DNA of 64,000 bases from Ochrobactrum sp. CGA5. GTDB lineage: Bacteria; Pseudomonadota; Alphaproteobacteria; Rhizobiales; Rhizobiaceae. The stretch is from NCBI RefSeq assembly GCF_006345815.1, contig NZ_VCIG01000007.1, positions 1-64,000 of the forward strand, given 5' to 3'. The translations under genes and the position numbers were made by a program. Positions 6,043 through 14,390 of the stretch are shown here, in pieces. Within the stretch, counting starts at the first letter, position 1, and every line of letters begins with the position of its first letter. A model generated the notes under the pieces. That model made no database searches, was not told the DNA's origin, and saw nothing but the letters and a program-made list of their open reading frames with translations.

Positions 6043-6357
6043 TTACTCCCGATTTGCGATTACCACGCCATCTACGCCGTCATTTTCCGATTCCGTTTTC
6101 GCAAAATCGAAAATCGGTTTATCGCGCTCGCTCGCATACGTGTTCACCAGATTCTGAATCCAGTTTTCAGTAATTCGGCCCTCGCGTTCAGCCTTTAATA
6201 GACACCCGCCCAGCACGATCTTGCGACGACTTTCCAGTTTTCGCGCAGCCGTCTTATCGGCATTCTCCAGCCGCTTAATCTCAGATTGAAGCTTCGCCAA
6301 TTTCTGCAACTTCGAATCCAACTTTTCGCGGTGTGGACTTTTCAAAACAATCGACAT
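6043..6357 (-). CDS. Small TraD-like mobilisation protein
   Basis: 104 residues from ATG 6357, with GGGGAG about eight bases upstream on the minus strand. An in-frame TTG lies one codon earlier. A coiled-coil N-terminus (LDSKLQKLAKLQSEIKRLE) is followed by KTAARKLESRRKIVLGGCLL. This resembles the basic RKxRTRxLIxLG motif of the small TraD proteins encoded beside TraA relaxases in Agrobacterium-type plasmids. These are not the TraD coupling ATPase. It is likely an accessory DNA-transfer factor and is transcribed ahead of the DotA/TraY-like gene, which starts five bases after its stop. Confidence 0.5.
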   Translation of the reverse strand: MSIVLKSPHREKLDSKLQKLAKLQSEIKRLENADKTAARKLESRRKIVLGGCLLKAEREGRITENWIQNLVNTYASERDKPIFDFAKTESENDGVDGVVIANRE

Positions 6358-6645
6358 CAATTTTCTCCCCGATAAGCGCCGACAGATTTAAATAACCGCC
6401 GACCGTTTTAATTTATAGACTTCCAAAAATGTAGACTACGCAAGTTGTATCTAGTGATATTGCAATATCTACTTTTGTCATCTGTAATTATGATTTGCTG
6501 GCACCTTGTATTAGTCAAGTAGTGAACTCAATATCTCCCTACGACACCAACAACAGCCCACTGCTGTTAAGTGCGCGGTTATGCATCATTCTGATGCGCC
6601 TCGGTCTTGCAGACGGCTTTTAGATTTCAAAAGGGAGAAAATAAG
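6358..6645. promoter_or_regulatory. Divergent control region with palindrome
   Basis: This AT-rich 288-bp gap separates the minus-strand tra genes from the plus-strand relaxase operon. It contains gatattgcaatatc (6456-6469), a perfect 14-bp palindrome, which is a plausible operator for divergent control. No open frame with a Shine-Dalgarno is evident. Confidence 0.45.
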
Positions 6646-6951
6646 ATGAACCAAGTCCATCTTCATTACACAAAATATCAAAGCGGATACGCCGCTGTTT
6701 CTTGCATCGGGTTAACGCCAGAGCAGCTTAAGCATTACGCTCAAAACTCTGGATTTTTATTCATCACCGCACCGGGAGAAACTCAGAGATTTGTTTCTCG
6801 TCGATTACATCCGCGAGTTAAGCTCTTTCTCACTCTGGAAAACGCTGGGTATGACGTTTCAACGTCTTTGGCGGGCCACGATATTTTTCCACCCATGCCG
6901 CTTATTCCTGCCGACTATTGGGACGACGATATAATGGGAGGTGCAGCTTGA
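6646..6951 (+). CDS. Unknown protein, first gene of relaxase operon
   Basis: 101 residues from ATG 6646, preceded by AAAGGGAG. It is a soluble protein with a compact central region (LTPEQLKHYAQNSGFLF) and an acidic end (ADYWDDDIMGG). No family is recognised. Its stop TGA overlaps the TTG start of the next gene, so the two are probably translationally coupled. It opens a run of seven tightly packed genes that includes the relaxase. Confidence 0.6.
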   Translation: MNQVHLHYTKYQSGYAAVSCIGLTPEQLKHYAQNSGFLFITAPGETQRFVSRRLHPRVKLFLTLENAGYDVSTSLAGHDIFPPMPLIPADYWDDDIMGGAA

Positions 6952-7175
6952 ACTATCTTCAAATCGCGCATCTCGTTTTCCTTGTTGCCTTTAGCGGCCT
7001 GGGTTTTTGGATTTTAGGCACTGAACGGGGTGCGTCGGACGCTCTTCGGCTGCTCGACCGCATTTGTCCTTCCGACTCCCCATCCACCGAAACCGCCACC
7101 GACGCCGCCACGTCCATAGACGACGACTGGGCCGATATTGCGCTCGCCCTGAAAAAGGAGAATGACCATGCTTAA
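6948..7175 (+). CDS. Single-pass membrane protein, TTG start
   Basis: 75 residues. TTG 6948-6950 overlaps the previous stop (TTGA) and follows GGGAGG at good spacing. Residues about 4-24 (LQIAHLVFLVAFSGLGFWIL) form one membrane helix, and the rest is an acidic, Thr/Ser/Asp-rich soluble tail. The next gene starts inside its end. It is possibly an anchor or accessory subunit for the relaxosome; function unknown. Confidence 0.55.
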   Translation: MNYLQIAHLVFLVAFSGLGFWILGTERGASDALRLLDRICPSDSPSTETATDAATSIDDDWADIALALKKENDHA

Positions 7176-7608
7176 CTGTGCGCTCAAGTCAAACGCACAA
7201 ATGTCTTCCTTGTCACCGCTGGATTATATCGGATCATGGAAGGCCGAGATTAACGACACATTCAGGGAGCTGGACGCCGCTCTTAAAATCCAAAATCTCA
7301 CAGTTCAACGGGCAGAACTTGAACGTCTTTTTTCGAATATTCCCCGCTTTGATGGCTGGAAAGTTCGCTATCCGACCATGCTTGAAAAGGCCTACGAGAT
7401 TGCACTTGATGAGGTCATTGCCAGTGTTCGCTATGTGCCGCTGCACTCATCAAGTGCGGGAATGTGGGATTGGGAAATATGCTGGGGCCGAAATCATGTT
7501 GGCGAACCAGCATGGACCGCCGACCACGCAATCGCACAGGTTGAAAAGACTGTCGCGTTCTTTCAGCGTGATATTTGGAATGAAGCAATGGACGAGGTGG
7601 CATCATGA
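7168..7608 (+). CDS. Unknown 146-aa protein
   Basis: ATG 7168 is chosen over ATG 7162 because AAAAGGAG at 7153-7160 sits seven bases before 7168 but only one before 7162. The protein is mixed alpha/beta with several Trp (GMWDWEICWGRNHVGEPAW). The next product has the same pattern (a helical RxELERLFxxIPxFxGW-type region, then a Trp-rich part), so the two may be distant paralogues. The next gene overlaps by ATGA. No known family. Confidence 0.6.
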   Translation: MLNCALKSNAQMSSLSPLDYIGSWKAEINDTFRELDAALKIQNLTVQRAELERLFSNIPRFDGWKVRYPTMLEKAYEIALDEVIASVRYVPLHSSSAGMWDWEICWGRNHVGEPAWTADHAIAQVEKTVAFFQRDIWNEAMDEVAS

Positions 7609-8063
7609 CCAACCTCTTCCCTCTTACGGCAGACTGCTTTTTAGGCCCTCGCACTGCCGGGAATGAATCCGCTTACGACCACATCAATTTGCTGCTCGCA
7701 GAAATCCGCAACTTGCCAGGTCGTCGAAAGTCGCCTCAACGAATTGTTGAGGAATTCCACCTGTGCCGAGCCATAAACAACGTATTCGACACCCTGCCGC
7801 ATCTATGCGGCTGGCGTCTTCTGGCAAATGAAAAGTGCGAGAAAGTCTATCAAATAGACGGTCGTTATTACATTTGTCAGGCTGGGCGTAGTTCTGACGC
7901 TAGTGTTTGGGCACTTGAGCTATTTTGGCCCGACGAATTCGGCCTGCGCCCTTTCTCTTCTGGGGCATCTCTCCTTATCGCCGCAAAGCTCATAGAAGAC
8001 CAAATTGAGATTTTACGTGGCGAAGGCCACAATCACGTTGATCGCGAGGGGACGAGTATATGA
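7605..8063 (+). CDS. Unknown 152-aa protein, possible paralogue of the previous gene
   Basis: It starts in an ATGA overlap with the preceding stop and ends in an ATGA overlap with the following start. Its middle (LCRAINNVFDTLPHLCGWRL) lines up by eye with ELERLFSNIPRFDGWKV of the 7168 product. Both then have VY/AY, a strand region and a late ASVWALELFW or GMWDWEICWG. Function unknown; the coupling suggests both work with the relaxase. Confidence 0.6.
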   Translation: MTNLFPLTADCFLGPRTAGNESAYDHINLLLAEIRNLPGRRKSPQRIVEEFHLCRAINNVFDTLPHLCGWRLLANEKCEKVYQIDGRYYICQAGRSSDASVWALELFWPDEFGLRPFSSGASLLIAAKLIEDQIEILRGEGHNHVDREGTSI

Positions 8064-8398
8064 CCTCTCTATCTCGCATCCAGCTAATCTCGGTAACCGA
8101 GGCCAAGACCAGAGCCTTTGACCGTGTTCATCCGGCCATCGCGAAGCGCAATAAAGCTCTCCTTCGCGACATGACTGTCGCTTGGAATCGCATGCTTGAG
8201 TGCATGAACGCTGGCGATTTTCGTAATGCTGACCGCCACGCCCAGTCTGTCATCAAGCTCCAGCGCAAATTCGTTGCTCGCGAGTTTCCTGAAAGCCCCG
8301 CACATCATGCACTGCTGCGCGACATGGAGGCCTTTATTGTCTCCAAGCTAGCGACGGTTGAATCCGTCGCTATCGCAAAACGTGGAGGTTTGAATTGA
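8060..8398 (+). CDS. Unknown 112-aa helical protein before the relaxase
   Basis: It is mostly alpha-helical and basic (RVHPAIAKRNKALLRDMTVA). Its stop TGA overlaps the TTG start of the relaxase gene. Its place directly before a MobA/MobL gene, plus its basic helical character, would fit a relaxosome accessory DNA-binding protein. That is inferred from position only. Confidence 0.55.
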   Translation: MTSLSRIQLISVTEAKTRAFDRVHPAIAKRNKALLRDMTVAWNRMLECMNAGDFRNADRHAQSVIKLQRKFVAREFPESPAHHALLRDMEAFIVSKLATVESVAIAKRGGLN

Positions 8399-10278
8399 AA
8401 ACCTCCCTCGCCGCAGATCAGGCTCTTTTTCGCGCCGAGCATCAAATCTTCTCCAGATCGAAGGGCAGATCATCATGCGCGGCAAGTGCATACAGGTCTG
8501 CGAGCAAGATAACAGACCCCCGCACAGGTGAAACATTCGACTATCGCGACAAAGGCCATGTCATTTCCTCATTCATTGTCGCGCCAGATTCCGCGCCGGA
8601 TTGGATACAGGATCGCGAACAAGTATGGGGCCGTGCCGAGCTTGCAGAGCGTCGTCAGGATGCTCAAGTCGCCAGAGAATGGTTGATAACGATCCCCCGC
8701 GATATTCCCGTCAATCAGTGGGAGCCGTTCACTCGCGAAATCGTCGCGCCGTGGATCGACGCAGGCGCAATCGCAGATATCGCGATTCATTGTCCTTTGG
8801 ATCAATACGGCCAGCCGCAACCGCATGCCCACATAATGTTGACAATGCGTAAGCTCGATTCCGGCACGGAAACAGGCTTTGCAAGCAAGAAAAACGCCGA
8901 TTTAGAAGCCTTACACGCCAGTGGAGGCCGATACGGCGGCGAGCGCGGAGATAAGCTTAAAATCCAGCGTGAACGCATTGCAACTGTGATGAACGAACAC
9001 CTTGAGCGCGCAAACAGTCCGCGCCGAGTTTCCCACCTTTCAAACGTCGCCCGCGAGCTCGATCAGGCCCCAGAGCCGACCATGGGCGAGCAGAGAATTC
9101 AGACAGCAAAGAGTCTGAAAAAACCCGACCACGTCATCAACGAGGTCGCAAATCACCGCGCAATTCGCGCAACAAAACAAGCACTTAATCAACTGGAGGA
9201 AGAAATAATGTCTGATTTTCCAAGAATGCAATCCGACAAAGAAAACGGCATCCGCCCACGCCACCAACAAGACTTTAAGCGAAAACTCATGACCCAGCAC
9301 TTGCCTGGGGTCGCAGGAAGTAGCGACGACATTCATATGATCGACGCTAAAGACCCAAAAAAACTACGCGTCAACATGCGCGATGGCGGTTGGGTTGAGG
9401 TCGAAAACCGAAAAGTCACGATCTACGGGCCTGCGGGCATGGCGGATAAGATGGGTGCTGCTATCGTAACAGCGGATCGTGCAGACTACATCGACCGCCT
9501 CACCGAAACCGCAGCCATTACACGACGCGGCCAGAAACCTCGCCCGCGCCAGCAAGCAACGCCATCCGGTGATATTCCAGCAAGCTACCGACTGCCAGAA
9601 ACCGCCATCGAAAGCATTGCCGACAAATGGCGTTCTCGCGGTTACACCAACGTCATCGAAGCGCCAGACGGTGTTTATGTGACCATCGGCCAAGCCCGCC
9701 TTCAAGACCTTGGCACCGAAGTCCGAATCCACGGCAAAGCCTCAGACCCTGCAATCAACGCATTGCTCGCGAAAAGTCTGGAGGAATGGGGCGGAGAATT
9801 GGAGGCTTACGGAAGCACTCAATTCAAGGATGCTCTTTGGCTGGAAGCACAGCGTAAGGGTGTGAAGGTCTACGACCAGTCCGGCAAAGTCTACGAACCG
9901 TCGCCGGAAATCCGCGCTCAGTTCGAAGCCGACCGCGCCAAACTCGACGCCCAGGTACTCGATCTTGAAGGCATCCGCCAACGCAAAAAGGTCAGCGACC
10001 TCATGCTGGAAGCCGCAAGCGGAAATAACAAGGAAGCGCTCTCAGACCTTAAAGAGCGTGATTATCACCTGTGGCTGTTGCTCACCAATTTCGATGAAGA
10101 CCAAATCGCGGCATTCCGAGCAGAGACAATCGAATCCATCGAAGCCAATCTTGACGGATTCCGCGCAGTGGGGCGCGACATCGAGCAAGACGCAGGCACA
10201 CCGGAATCCGCTTCACAAGCTCCAACACCAGATGACGAGCCGGAACCTCGCAAAACCAAGGCTCCACAGCCAGCTTAA
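8395..10278 (+). CDS. MobA/MobL-family relaxase with C-terminal LPD7-like region
   Basis: 627 residues from TTG 8395, which follows GTGGAGG by six bases and overlaps the preceding stop. The relaxase domain fills about 1-210. Candidate nicking tyrosines are Tyr33 and Tyr50. AREWLITIPRDI leads to the metal-binding His132 and HxH pair (PHAHIMLTMR, His144/His146), which mark MobA/MobL relaxases of the IncQ/Ti TraA type. Residues about 400-500 (ESIADKWRSRGYTNVIEA; EWGGELEAYGSTQFKDALW) resemble the LPD7 module of large polyvalent proteins. Unlike TraA there is no helicase domain. It would nick oriT and pilot DNA into a recipient using a helper's secretion system. Confidence 0.85.
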   Translation: MKTSLAADQALFRAEHQIFSRSKGRSSCAASAYRSASKITDPRTGETFDYRDKGHVISSFIVAPDSAPDWIQDREQVWGRAELAERRQDAQVAREWLITIPRDIPVNQWEPFTREIVAPWIDAGAIADIAIHCPLDQYGQPQPHAHIMLTMRKLDSGTETGFASKKNADLEALHASGGRYGGERGDKLKIQRERIATVMNEHLERANSPRRVSHLSNVARELDQAPEPTMGEQRIQTAKSLKKPDHVINEVANHRAIRATKQALNQLEEEIMSDFPRMQSDKENGIRPRHQQDFKRKLMTQHLPGVAGSSDDIHMIDAKDPKKLRVNMRDGGWVEVENRKVTIYGPAGMADKMGAAIVTADRADYIDRLTETAAITRRGQKPRPRQQATPSGDIPASYRLPETAIESIADKWRSRGYTNVIEAPDGVYVTIGQARLQDLGTEVRIHGKASDPAINALLAKSLEEWGGELEAYGSTQFKDALWLEAQRKGVKVYDQSGKVYEPSPEIRAQFEADRAKLDAQVLDLEGIRQRKKVSDLMLEAASGNNKEALSDLKERDYHLWLLLTNFDEDQIAAFRAETIESIEANLDGFRAVGRDIEQDAGTPESASQAPTPDDEPEPRKTKAPQPA

Positions 10279-10297
10279 TCAAAAAAGGGGAACGAAA

Positions 10298-10507
10298 ATG
10301 ACAAATCCATTTACCGAATTCTTTGCAAAATACGCCGAAACCTTGAGGGCTAACAACGCTAAAGCTGAAAATGCCGATTCCGTCAGGGCGTACATAGAAA
10401 ACGCCTTGTCGCTGGATAATGACGAAGACGACTTTGACGATGAAGACGCGTACGATTTCGAGCCCGTGCCAGAGGACAACGAGCCAGCGCCAAGGTTCAC
10501 GCCATGA
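10298..10507 (+). CDS. Small very acidic protein
   Basis: 69 residues starting at ATG 10298, after AAAAAGGGG. The second half is an Asp/Glu run (NDEDDFDDEDAYDFEPVPED). It overlaps the next gene by ATGA. No family is recognised. Such acidic partners often bind basic or DNA-binding proteins; here that is a guess. Confidence 0.5.
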   Translation: MTNPFTEFFAKYAETLRANNAKAENADSVRAYIENALSLDNDEDDFDDEDAYDFEPVPEDNEPAPRFTP

Positions 10508-11040
10508 CCATCGCCACCGACCTCGCTCCTAATGCCGAAGAAATGGCGCAAGCACACAGCTTGCGCCGCTACCTGTTTCGGCGCTCAAAAGGCCTGAAAA
10601 TGGCCGAATACTCATCAGGCGGGCAGGAAGTCGAAAAGGCATTTGCACTCGCTAACGCATTGCCTTTCCGTAGAATCCGACAAGACGGCCAGCCATGGGA
10701 TATTTATTTAGGCCCAGATACATCGGTGCGCGATGATATCTTTCTTCAAGTCTTTTTCGCACTATGCGCACCCGACCCCGGCGACCCTGAGGCAAGCTAT
10801 CGCTGGCAGCGTCTCCTGAAGGAATGCCAATCCAATCGGCTTAATGCGTTGAGGAAGTGGAAAACTCTTGGCGCGGAAGCGATTTCACGCGCAGCTATGC
10901 AACGCATGACGTCAATGGCAGATTCAGAAGTCGCTAAAACGAGGCTTAAACCCATCTATTTGCGCAAGCCCAATGGCAAAAAACCTTTGAAAGCGCCTGC
11001 AAAACCGTCGCAATCGCGTGGAAAAGTGCGGGAAGCCTAA
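10504..11040 (+). CDS. Unknown 178-aa basic protein, last gene of relaxase operon
   Basis: It starts in an ATGA overlap. The protein is soluble, with a helical middle (SYRWQRLLKECQSNRLNALRKWKT) and a strongly basic Pro/Lys-rich tail (KKPLKAPAKPSQSRGK). No known domain is recognised. A hairpin follows its stop, closing the operon that starts at 6646. Confidence 0.55.
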   Translation: MTIATDLAPNAEEMAQAHSLRRYLFRRSKGLKMAEYSSGGQEVEKAFALANALPFRRIRQDGQPWDIYLGPDTSVRDDIFLQVFFALCAPDPGDPEASYRWQRLLKECQSNRLNALRKWKTLGAEAISRAAMQRMTSMADSEVAKTRLKPIYLRKPNGKKPLKAPAKPSQSRGKVREA

Positions 11041-11049
11041 ACGAAGAAA

Positions 11050-11072
11050 CCCGCCATCAAAATTGTGGCGGG
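11050..11072. terminator. Hairpin after relaxase operon
   Basis: A 7-bp perfect stem cccgcca/tggcggg (11050-11056/11066-11072). There is no T-run on the plus strand, but tttcttcg follows on the minus strand, so it may mainly stop transcription arriving from truncated comM. Confidence 0.45.
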
Positions 11073-11183
11073 AGTCTAAGAAAATAATGCATTATGCTCA
11101 CAACAATCGCCGTCCCCGGCTGTATTGCCCTCATATCATCACTCGTCGGCCAACTTGGCGCAAGCCCTGCACATGCAGTTGCT

Positions 11184-11933
11184 CTATAAATATCCCGGGT
11201 GAGCCGCACGAAGGTGCGGTGAGGGCTGGCCCTTATACCCTTCGTATCTGCGCAAGCTGTGGACGAGTGCCGGATTAATGTAGCACAATATGAGCAGATT
11301 GTGATTGCCCGCTGCGGCGATTTCAAGCGCTCGCTTGGCAGTCTCTTGCCCTTTTATATCGACAAGATCCAGCTCCGCTTCGCCCGAAATTCGCATGGAT
11401 GGTTCCGGTCGGGTCAGAACCTGCGTGCCGCGAAAATGATTGGCAAGGGCGATTAGGCTACGCGGAGCCAGAATATCGATGTCGGCCCCCGCCCAAGCCG
11501 CTTCTGGCCCACAAGCATAAGGGCAGATAAGCCCTTTTTCGTCGCGGTTCGCGCCGATCGCAGCAGGCAGGACGCCCGCCACCGATGTTATCGAACCGTC
11601 GAGCGACAGCTCACCCAGAACGAGATAGGACTGGATCGCATCCGCCGGAATGGCACCGATCGCCGCCATCAGCCCGACAGCGATAGGCAGATCGTAATGT
11701 GATCCTTCTTTCGGCAGGTCGGCGGGCGCCAGATTGACGGTCACCCGCTTGGTCGGCATCGATAGTCCAGAAGCGTGCAGCGCCGCCTGCACACGCTCGC
11801 GGCTCTCGGCTACAGCCTTGTCCGGCAGGCCAACGATGGACATACCCATCTTGCCTGGCGCAACCATCACCTGCACATCGACAGGCACAGCTTCTATGCC
11901 TTGAAAAGCAACTGTTCCAACCCGCGCGACCAT
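11184..11933 (-). pseudogene. comM: comM (yifB), truncated by island insertion
   Basis: The first ~224 residues match the N-terminal domain of YifB/ComM, an AAA+ helicase of the magnesium-chelatase family that aids branch migration in natural transformation (MVARVGTVAFQGIEAVPVDV; SIVGLPDKAVAESRERVQAA). The family continues NLLM-GPPGSGKS at this point. Here the frame leaves the family after AGNHNLLI and runs into about 26 foreign residues. Walker A, Walker B and all later motifs are lost, so the product should be inactive. ATG 11933 gives the usual family start. The 3' half should lie beyond the other end of the island, outside the window. Confidence 0.9.
11204..11236. other. Candidate oriT or island-end site next to comM
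   Basis: ccgcac/gtgcgg arms (11204-11209/11214-11219) flank gaag and are followed by tgagggctggccc. The layout, a short inverted repeat with a GAA-type loop followed by a nick-like region, resembles MOBQ-type oriT sites only in architecture. No base-level match to a known nic site was recognised. It lies 50-80 bp inside the island end. Confidence 0.3.
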
Positions 11934-12055
11934 GTGCCCCCGCTCGCCACGCCCCACATCTCTTAAGTGAGATTAAACTTAAATACAACTTAGAGAGTTA
12001 AGCACGAGCGAGCGGTAAGTTCAAGAACGTTAAGGGAACAAATTTGGAGCCGCCC

Positions 12056-12994
12056 CTACCGCTTGGCTTCGACCGCTTCCCAGAACAGGGCTGCTATGTT
12101 GGTCCCGTCGAACTTCTGGATTTCGCGGATTCCGGTTGGAGAGGTGACGTTGATTTCGGTCATATAGTCGCCGATCACATCGATGCCGACCAGAATGAAA
12201 CCGCGTTCTTTCAACGATGGGCCAATACGCTGGCAAATCTCAAGTTCACGGGGCGTAAGCTTGCTCTGTTCGGCACGCCCACCGACGTGCATGTTGGAAC
12301 GGGCATCGGTCTCTGACGGTACGCGATTGATTGCACCGACGGGTTCGCCATCGATCAGGATAATGCGCTTGTCGCCGGCGCGTACGTCCTTGAGATAGCG
12401 CTGCGCAATGAACGGCTCCTTGAAAAGCTGACCGAACATTTCCAGAAGCGAGGTCAGGTTGCGGTCACCATCGGCCAGGTGGAAGACTCCGGCACCGCCA
12501 TTACCGTAAAGCGGTTTCAGAATGATATCACCGAACTCGCGACGAAAATCCATGACTTCCTGCGGGTCCTTGGTGATGAGCGTTTCCGGCATCAGATCAG
12601 GAAACTCTGTCACGAAGATTTTCTCGGGACTGTTACGCACCCAGGCAGGATCGTTGACCACCAGCGTTTTCGGATGAATTCGCTCCAGAAGGTGGGTGGT
12701 GGTGATGTAGTTCATGTCGAAGGGCGGGTCCTGACGCAACAAAACCACATCCATTTCCGACAGGTCCCGGCGGACCGGCTTACCCAGCGTATAGTGATCG
12801 CCCTTAACGTCGCGCACTTCCATCTTTTCCAAGCGGGCTGAAACGACACCGTCGCGCATCGAAAGTCGATCCGGCGTATAATGGTAAAGCTCGTGTCCGC
12901 GCTTCTGCGCCTCTAGCGAGAGGGCGAATGTGGTATCGCCCGCAATATTCACCGTGCTGATATGGTCCATCTGGACCGCGACTTTGAGAGCCAT
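12056..12994 (-). CDS. gshB: Glutathione synthetase
   Basis: 312 residues, normal length. It joins gamma-glutamylcysteine and glycine using ATP, the second step of glutathione synthesis in the cytoplasm. [20 protein letters not shown] is the N-terminal substrate-domain signature. [12 protein letters not shown] is the ATP-grasp glycine-rich loop, and [14 protein letters not shown] holds the metal-binding end. gshB next to comM is a common alphaproteobacterial arrangement, which supports the comM breakpoint as a recent event. No strong promoter could be assigned in the 180-bp gap upstream. Confidence 0.95.
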   Translation of the reverse strand: MALKVAVQMDHISTVNIAGDTTFALSLEAQKRGHELYHYTPDRLSMRDGVVSARLEKMEVRDVKGDHYTLGKPVRRDLSEMDVVLLRQDPPFDMNYITTTHLLERIHPKTLVVNDPAWVRNSPEKIFVTEFPDLMPETLITKDPQEVMDFRREFGDIILKPLYGNGGAGVFHLADGDRNLTSLLEMFGQLFKEPFIAQRYLKDVRAGDKRIILIDGEPVGAINRVPSETDARSNMHVGGRAEQSKLTPRELEICQRIGPSLKERGFILVGIDVIGDYMTEINVTSPTGIREIQKFDGTNIAALFWEAVEAKR

Positions 12995-13174
12995 GATTTC
13001 CTCGCGATTCGAAGTTGCGGGAAATTTAAAACGGAATGGTCAGGCAACATAGTCCTTTCTCTTGATCTGTTCCCGGTATTAGCCTGCTATTGCAATCTGT
13101 GAAGTTGAGCTGGATTGGCTTTCATCCGTTGTTTATGCTGCATCTAATCGCTTCGGGCATTTCAGGAGGAAAAG

Positions 13175-14050
13175 GTGACCGTGGTTAAAACTACCCTGTT
13201 TGCCGACCATGTAGCGGAACTGGGCGAAGGCCCCGGCTATGACCCGCTGAGCGGCAATGTCTGGTGGTTCGATATTCTCGGCCAGAAGCTGATCGAGAAA
13301 AACTGGGAAAACGGTGAAGTACACGTCCATGCGCTGGGCATGAAGGCCAGCGCCCTCGCCGTCATTGATCGCGACCGGCAGTTGATCGTCAGTGAGCACG
13401 GACTTTTCATTCGCGAGCGGGCAAATGGGCGCTTGACCCTGCATCACCCACTTGAAGCCGAGAATGAAACTACCCGCTCTAATGATGCACGCGTGCATCC
13501 GTCAGGATCGTTCTGGATCGGCACGATGGGCAAAAAGGCCGAAGCCGATGCAGGTTCTATCTGGTGGTATCGCGAAGGCCAGGTGAAAAAGCTGTTCTCC
13601 GGTATCACGATCACCAATTCGATCTGCTTTTCTCCCGATGGAAAAATCGCCTATTTCGCCGATACGGATCGCAATATTATCTGGCGTGTCGATACGGACC
13701 CCGAAACCGGATTGCCGGTATCCGACAAAAGCGTCTTCCATCACCGGGCAGAAGAAGGCGGCGTCGACGGTTCGGTTGTTGATACAGAAGGCACGCTGTG
13801 GAACGCCTGCTGGGGTGGCGGTTCGCTCAACGCCTATTCTCCGCAGGGCCGTCTGATCCGCTCGATTTCCCTGCCAGTCCGCCAGCCATCCTGCCCTGCG
13901 TTCGTCGGACCTGAGGCAACGGCGATGATCGTAACCAGTGCCAATGAAGGCCTCGACAAAGAAGCCCTCCGTTCGGATCCCCACGCCGGAAAGGTGCTGC
14001 TGCTCGATTTGACCCTTACCGGACGGCATGATCCGCCAGTCCGACTCTAA
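13175..14050 (+). CDS. SMP-30/gluconolactonase-family protein
   Basis: 291 residues from GTG 13175, five bases after AGGAGGA. Six-bladed beta-propeller family signatures are present: EGPGYDPLSGNVWWFDI, NDARVHPSGSFWIGTM (metal-binding Asn/Asp) and NSICFSPDGKIAYFADT. Members hydrolyse sugar lactones such as gluconolactone or arabinolactone with a divalent metal. The substrate cannot be named, and no sugar catabolic genes are adjacent. It converges on the DUF1330 gene across a shared terminator. Confidence 0.85.
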   Translation: MTVVKTTLFADHVAELGEGPGYDPLSGNVWWFDILGQKLIEKNWENGEVHVHALGMKASALAVIDRDRQLIVSEHGLFIRERANGRLTLHHPLEAENETTRSNDARVHPSGSFWIGTMGKKAEADAGSIWWYREGQVKKLFSGITITNSICFSPDGKIAYFADTDRNIIWRVDTDPETGLPVSDKSVFHHRAEEGGVDGSVVDTEGTLWNACWGGGSLNAYSPQGRLIRSISLPVRQPSCPAFVGPEATAMIVTSANEGLDKEALRSDPHAGKVLLLDLTLTGRHDPPVRL

Positions 14051-14055
14051 AATGA

Positions 14056-14077
14056 AAAGGGCCCTTACGGGCCCTTT
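14056..14077. terminator. Bidirectional terminator
   Basis: Perfect stem aaagggccc/gggcccttt with a ttac loop, between the convergent lactonase-like gene and the DUF1330 gene. Confidence 0.8.
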
Positions 14078-14081
14078 GAAT

Positions 14082-14369
14082 TCAGATACCTTCGACGATG
14101 ATAATCTCGCCATCAGCAACCGTCTGGCGGATCGCCTTCGCTGCCTGATATTCCGGTGAATTGTAGCAATCGAGTGCGTGCTGCATGGTCTCAAATTCTA
14201 TGATGACATTCCGAGCACGGCCCTGCCCTTCGACAGCCTCAGCCTTGCCGCCACGTGCAATGAAGTTTGCACCATAACGCTCGAATGCCGGTTTTGCGGT
14301 CGAAACATAATCCTTGTATCGCTCGGGATCACGGACATCCACACGGGCAATCCAATAGGCTTTCGTCAT
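14082..14369 (-). CDS. DUF1330 family protein
   Basis: 95 residues, the usual length of this dimeric ferredoxin-like-fold family. AYWIARVDVRDPERYKDYV at the start and VIIEFETMQHALDCYNSPEY in the middle are typical. Biochemical role unknown. It lies 21 bases downstream of pyrF on the same strand and is probably cotranscribed with it. Confidence 0.85.
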   Translation of the reverse strand: MTKAYWIARVDVRDPERYKDYVSTAKPAFERYGANFIARGGKAEAVEGQGRARNVIIEFETMQHALDCYNSPEYQAAKAIRQTVADGEIIIVEGI

Positions 14370-14390
14370 GCTCTCTCCTCCAGTGTTCTC

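Larger units (their letters stand above)
1..11283. mobile_element. Mobilisable genomic island (left end outside window)
   Basis: Everything left of the comM breakpoint at about 11284 lacks housekeeping genes. It carries an IS3 remnant, a MobA/MobL relaxase, an orphan DotA/TraY subunit, a small TraD-like protein and many short unknown genes. Base composition at the left end is clearly more AT-rich than the chromosome beyond 12000. No recombinase, coupling protein or full secretion system is visible, so I infer an integrative mobilisable element, or one end of a larger element. The right boundary is placed where comM stops matching its family, directly after codons for AGNHNLLI. The left boundary is not in the window. 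Confidence 0.75.

Noticed and set aside
11018-11278. 86-codon frame across the island end
   Set aside because: It overlaps the preceding gene's end and the hairpins, has no Shine-Dalgarno and reads through the candidate oriT; probably not coding.
11041-11290. tRNA or integrase attachment site at the island end
   Set aside because: No tRNA-like sequence and no recombinase gene in the window; the junction lies inside comM and a direct repeat cannot be tested without the other end.
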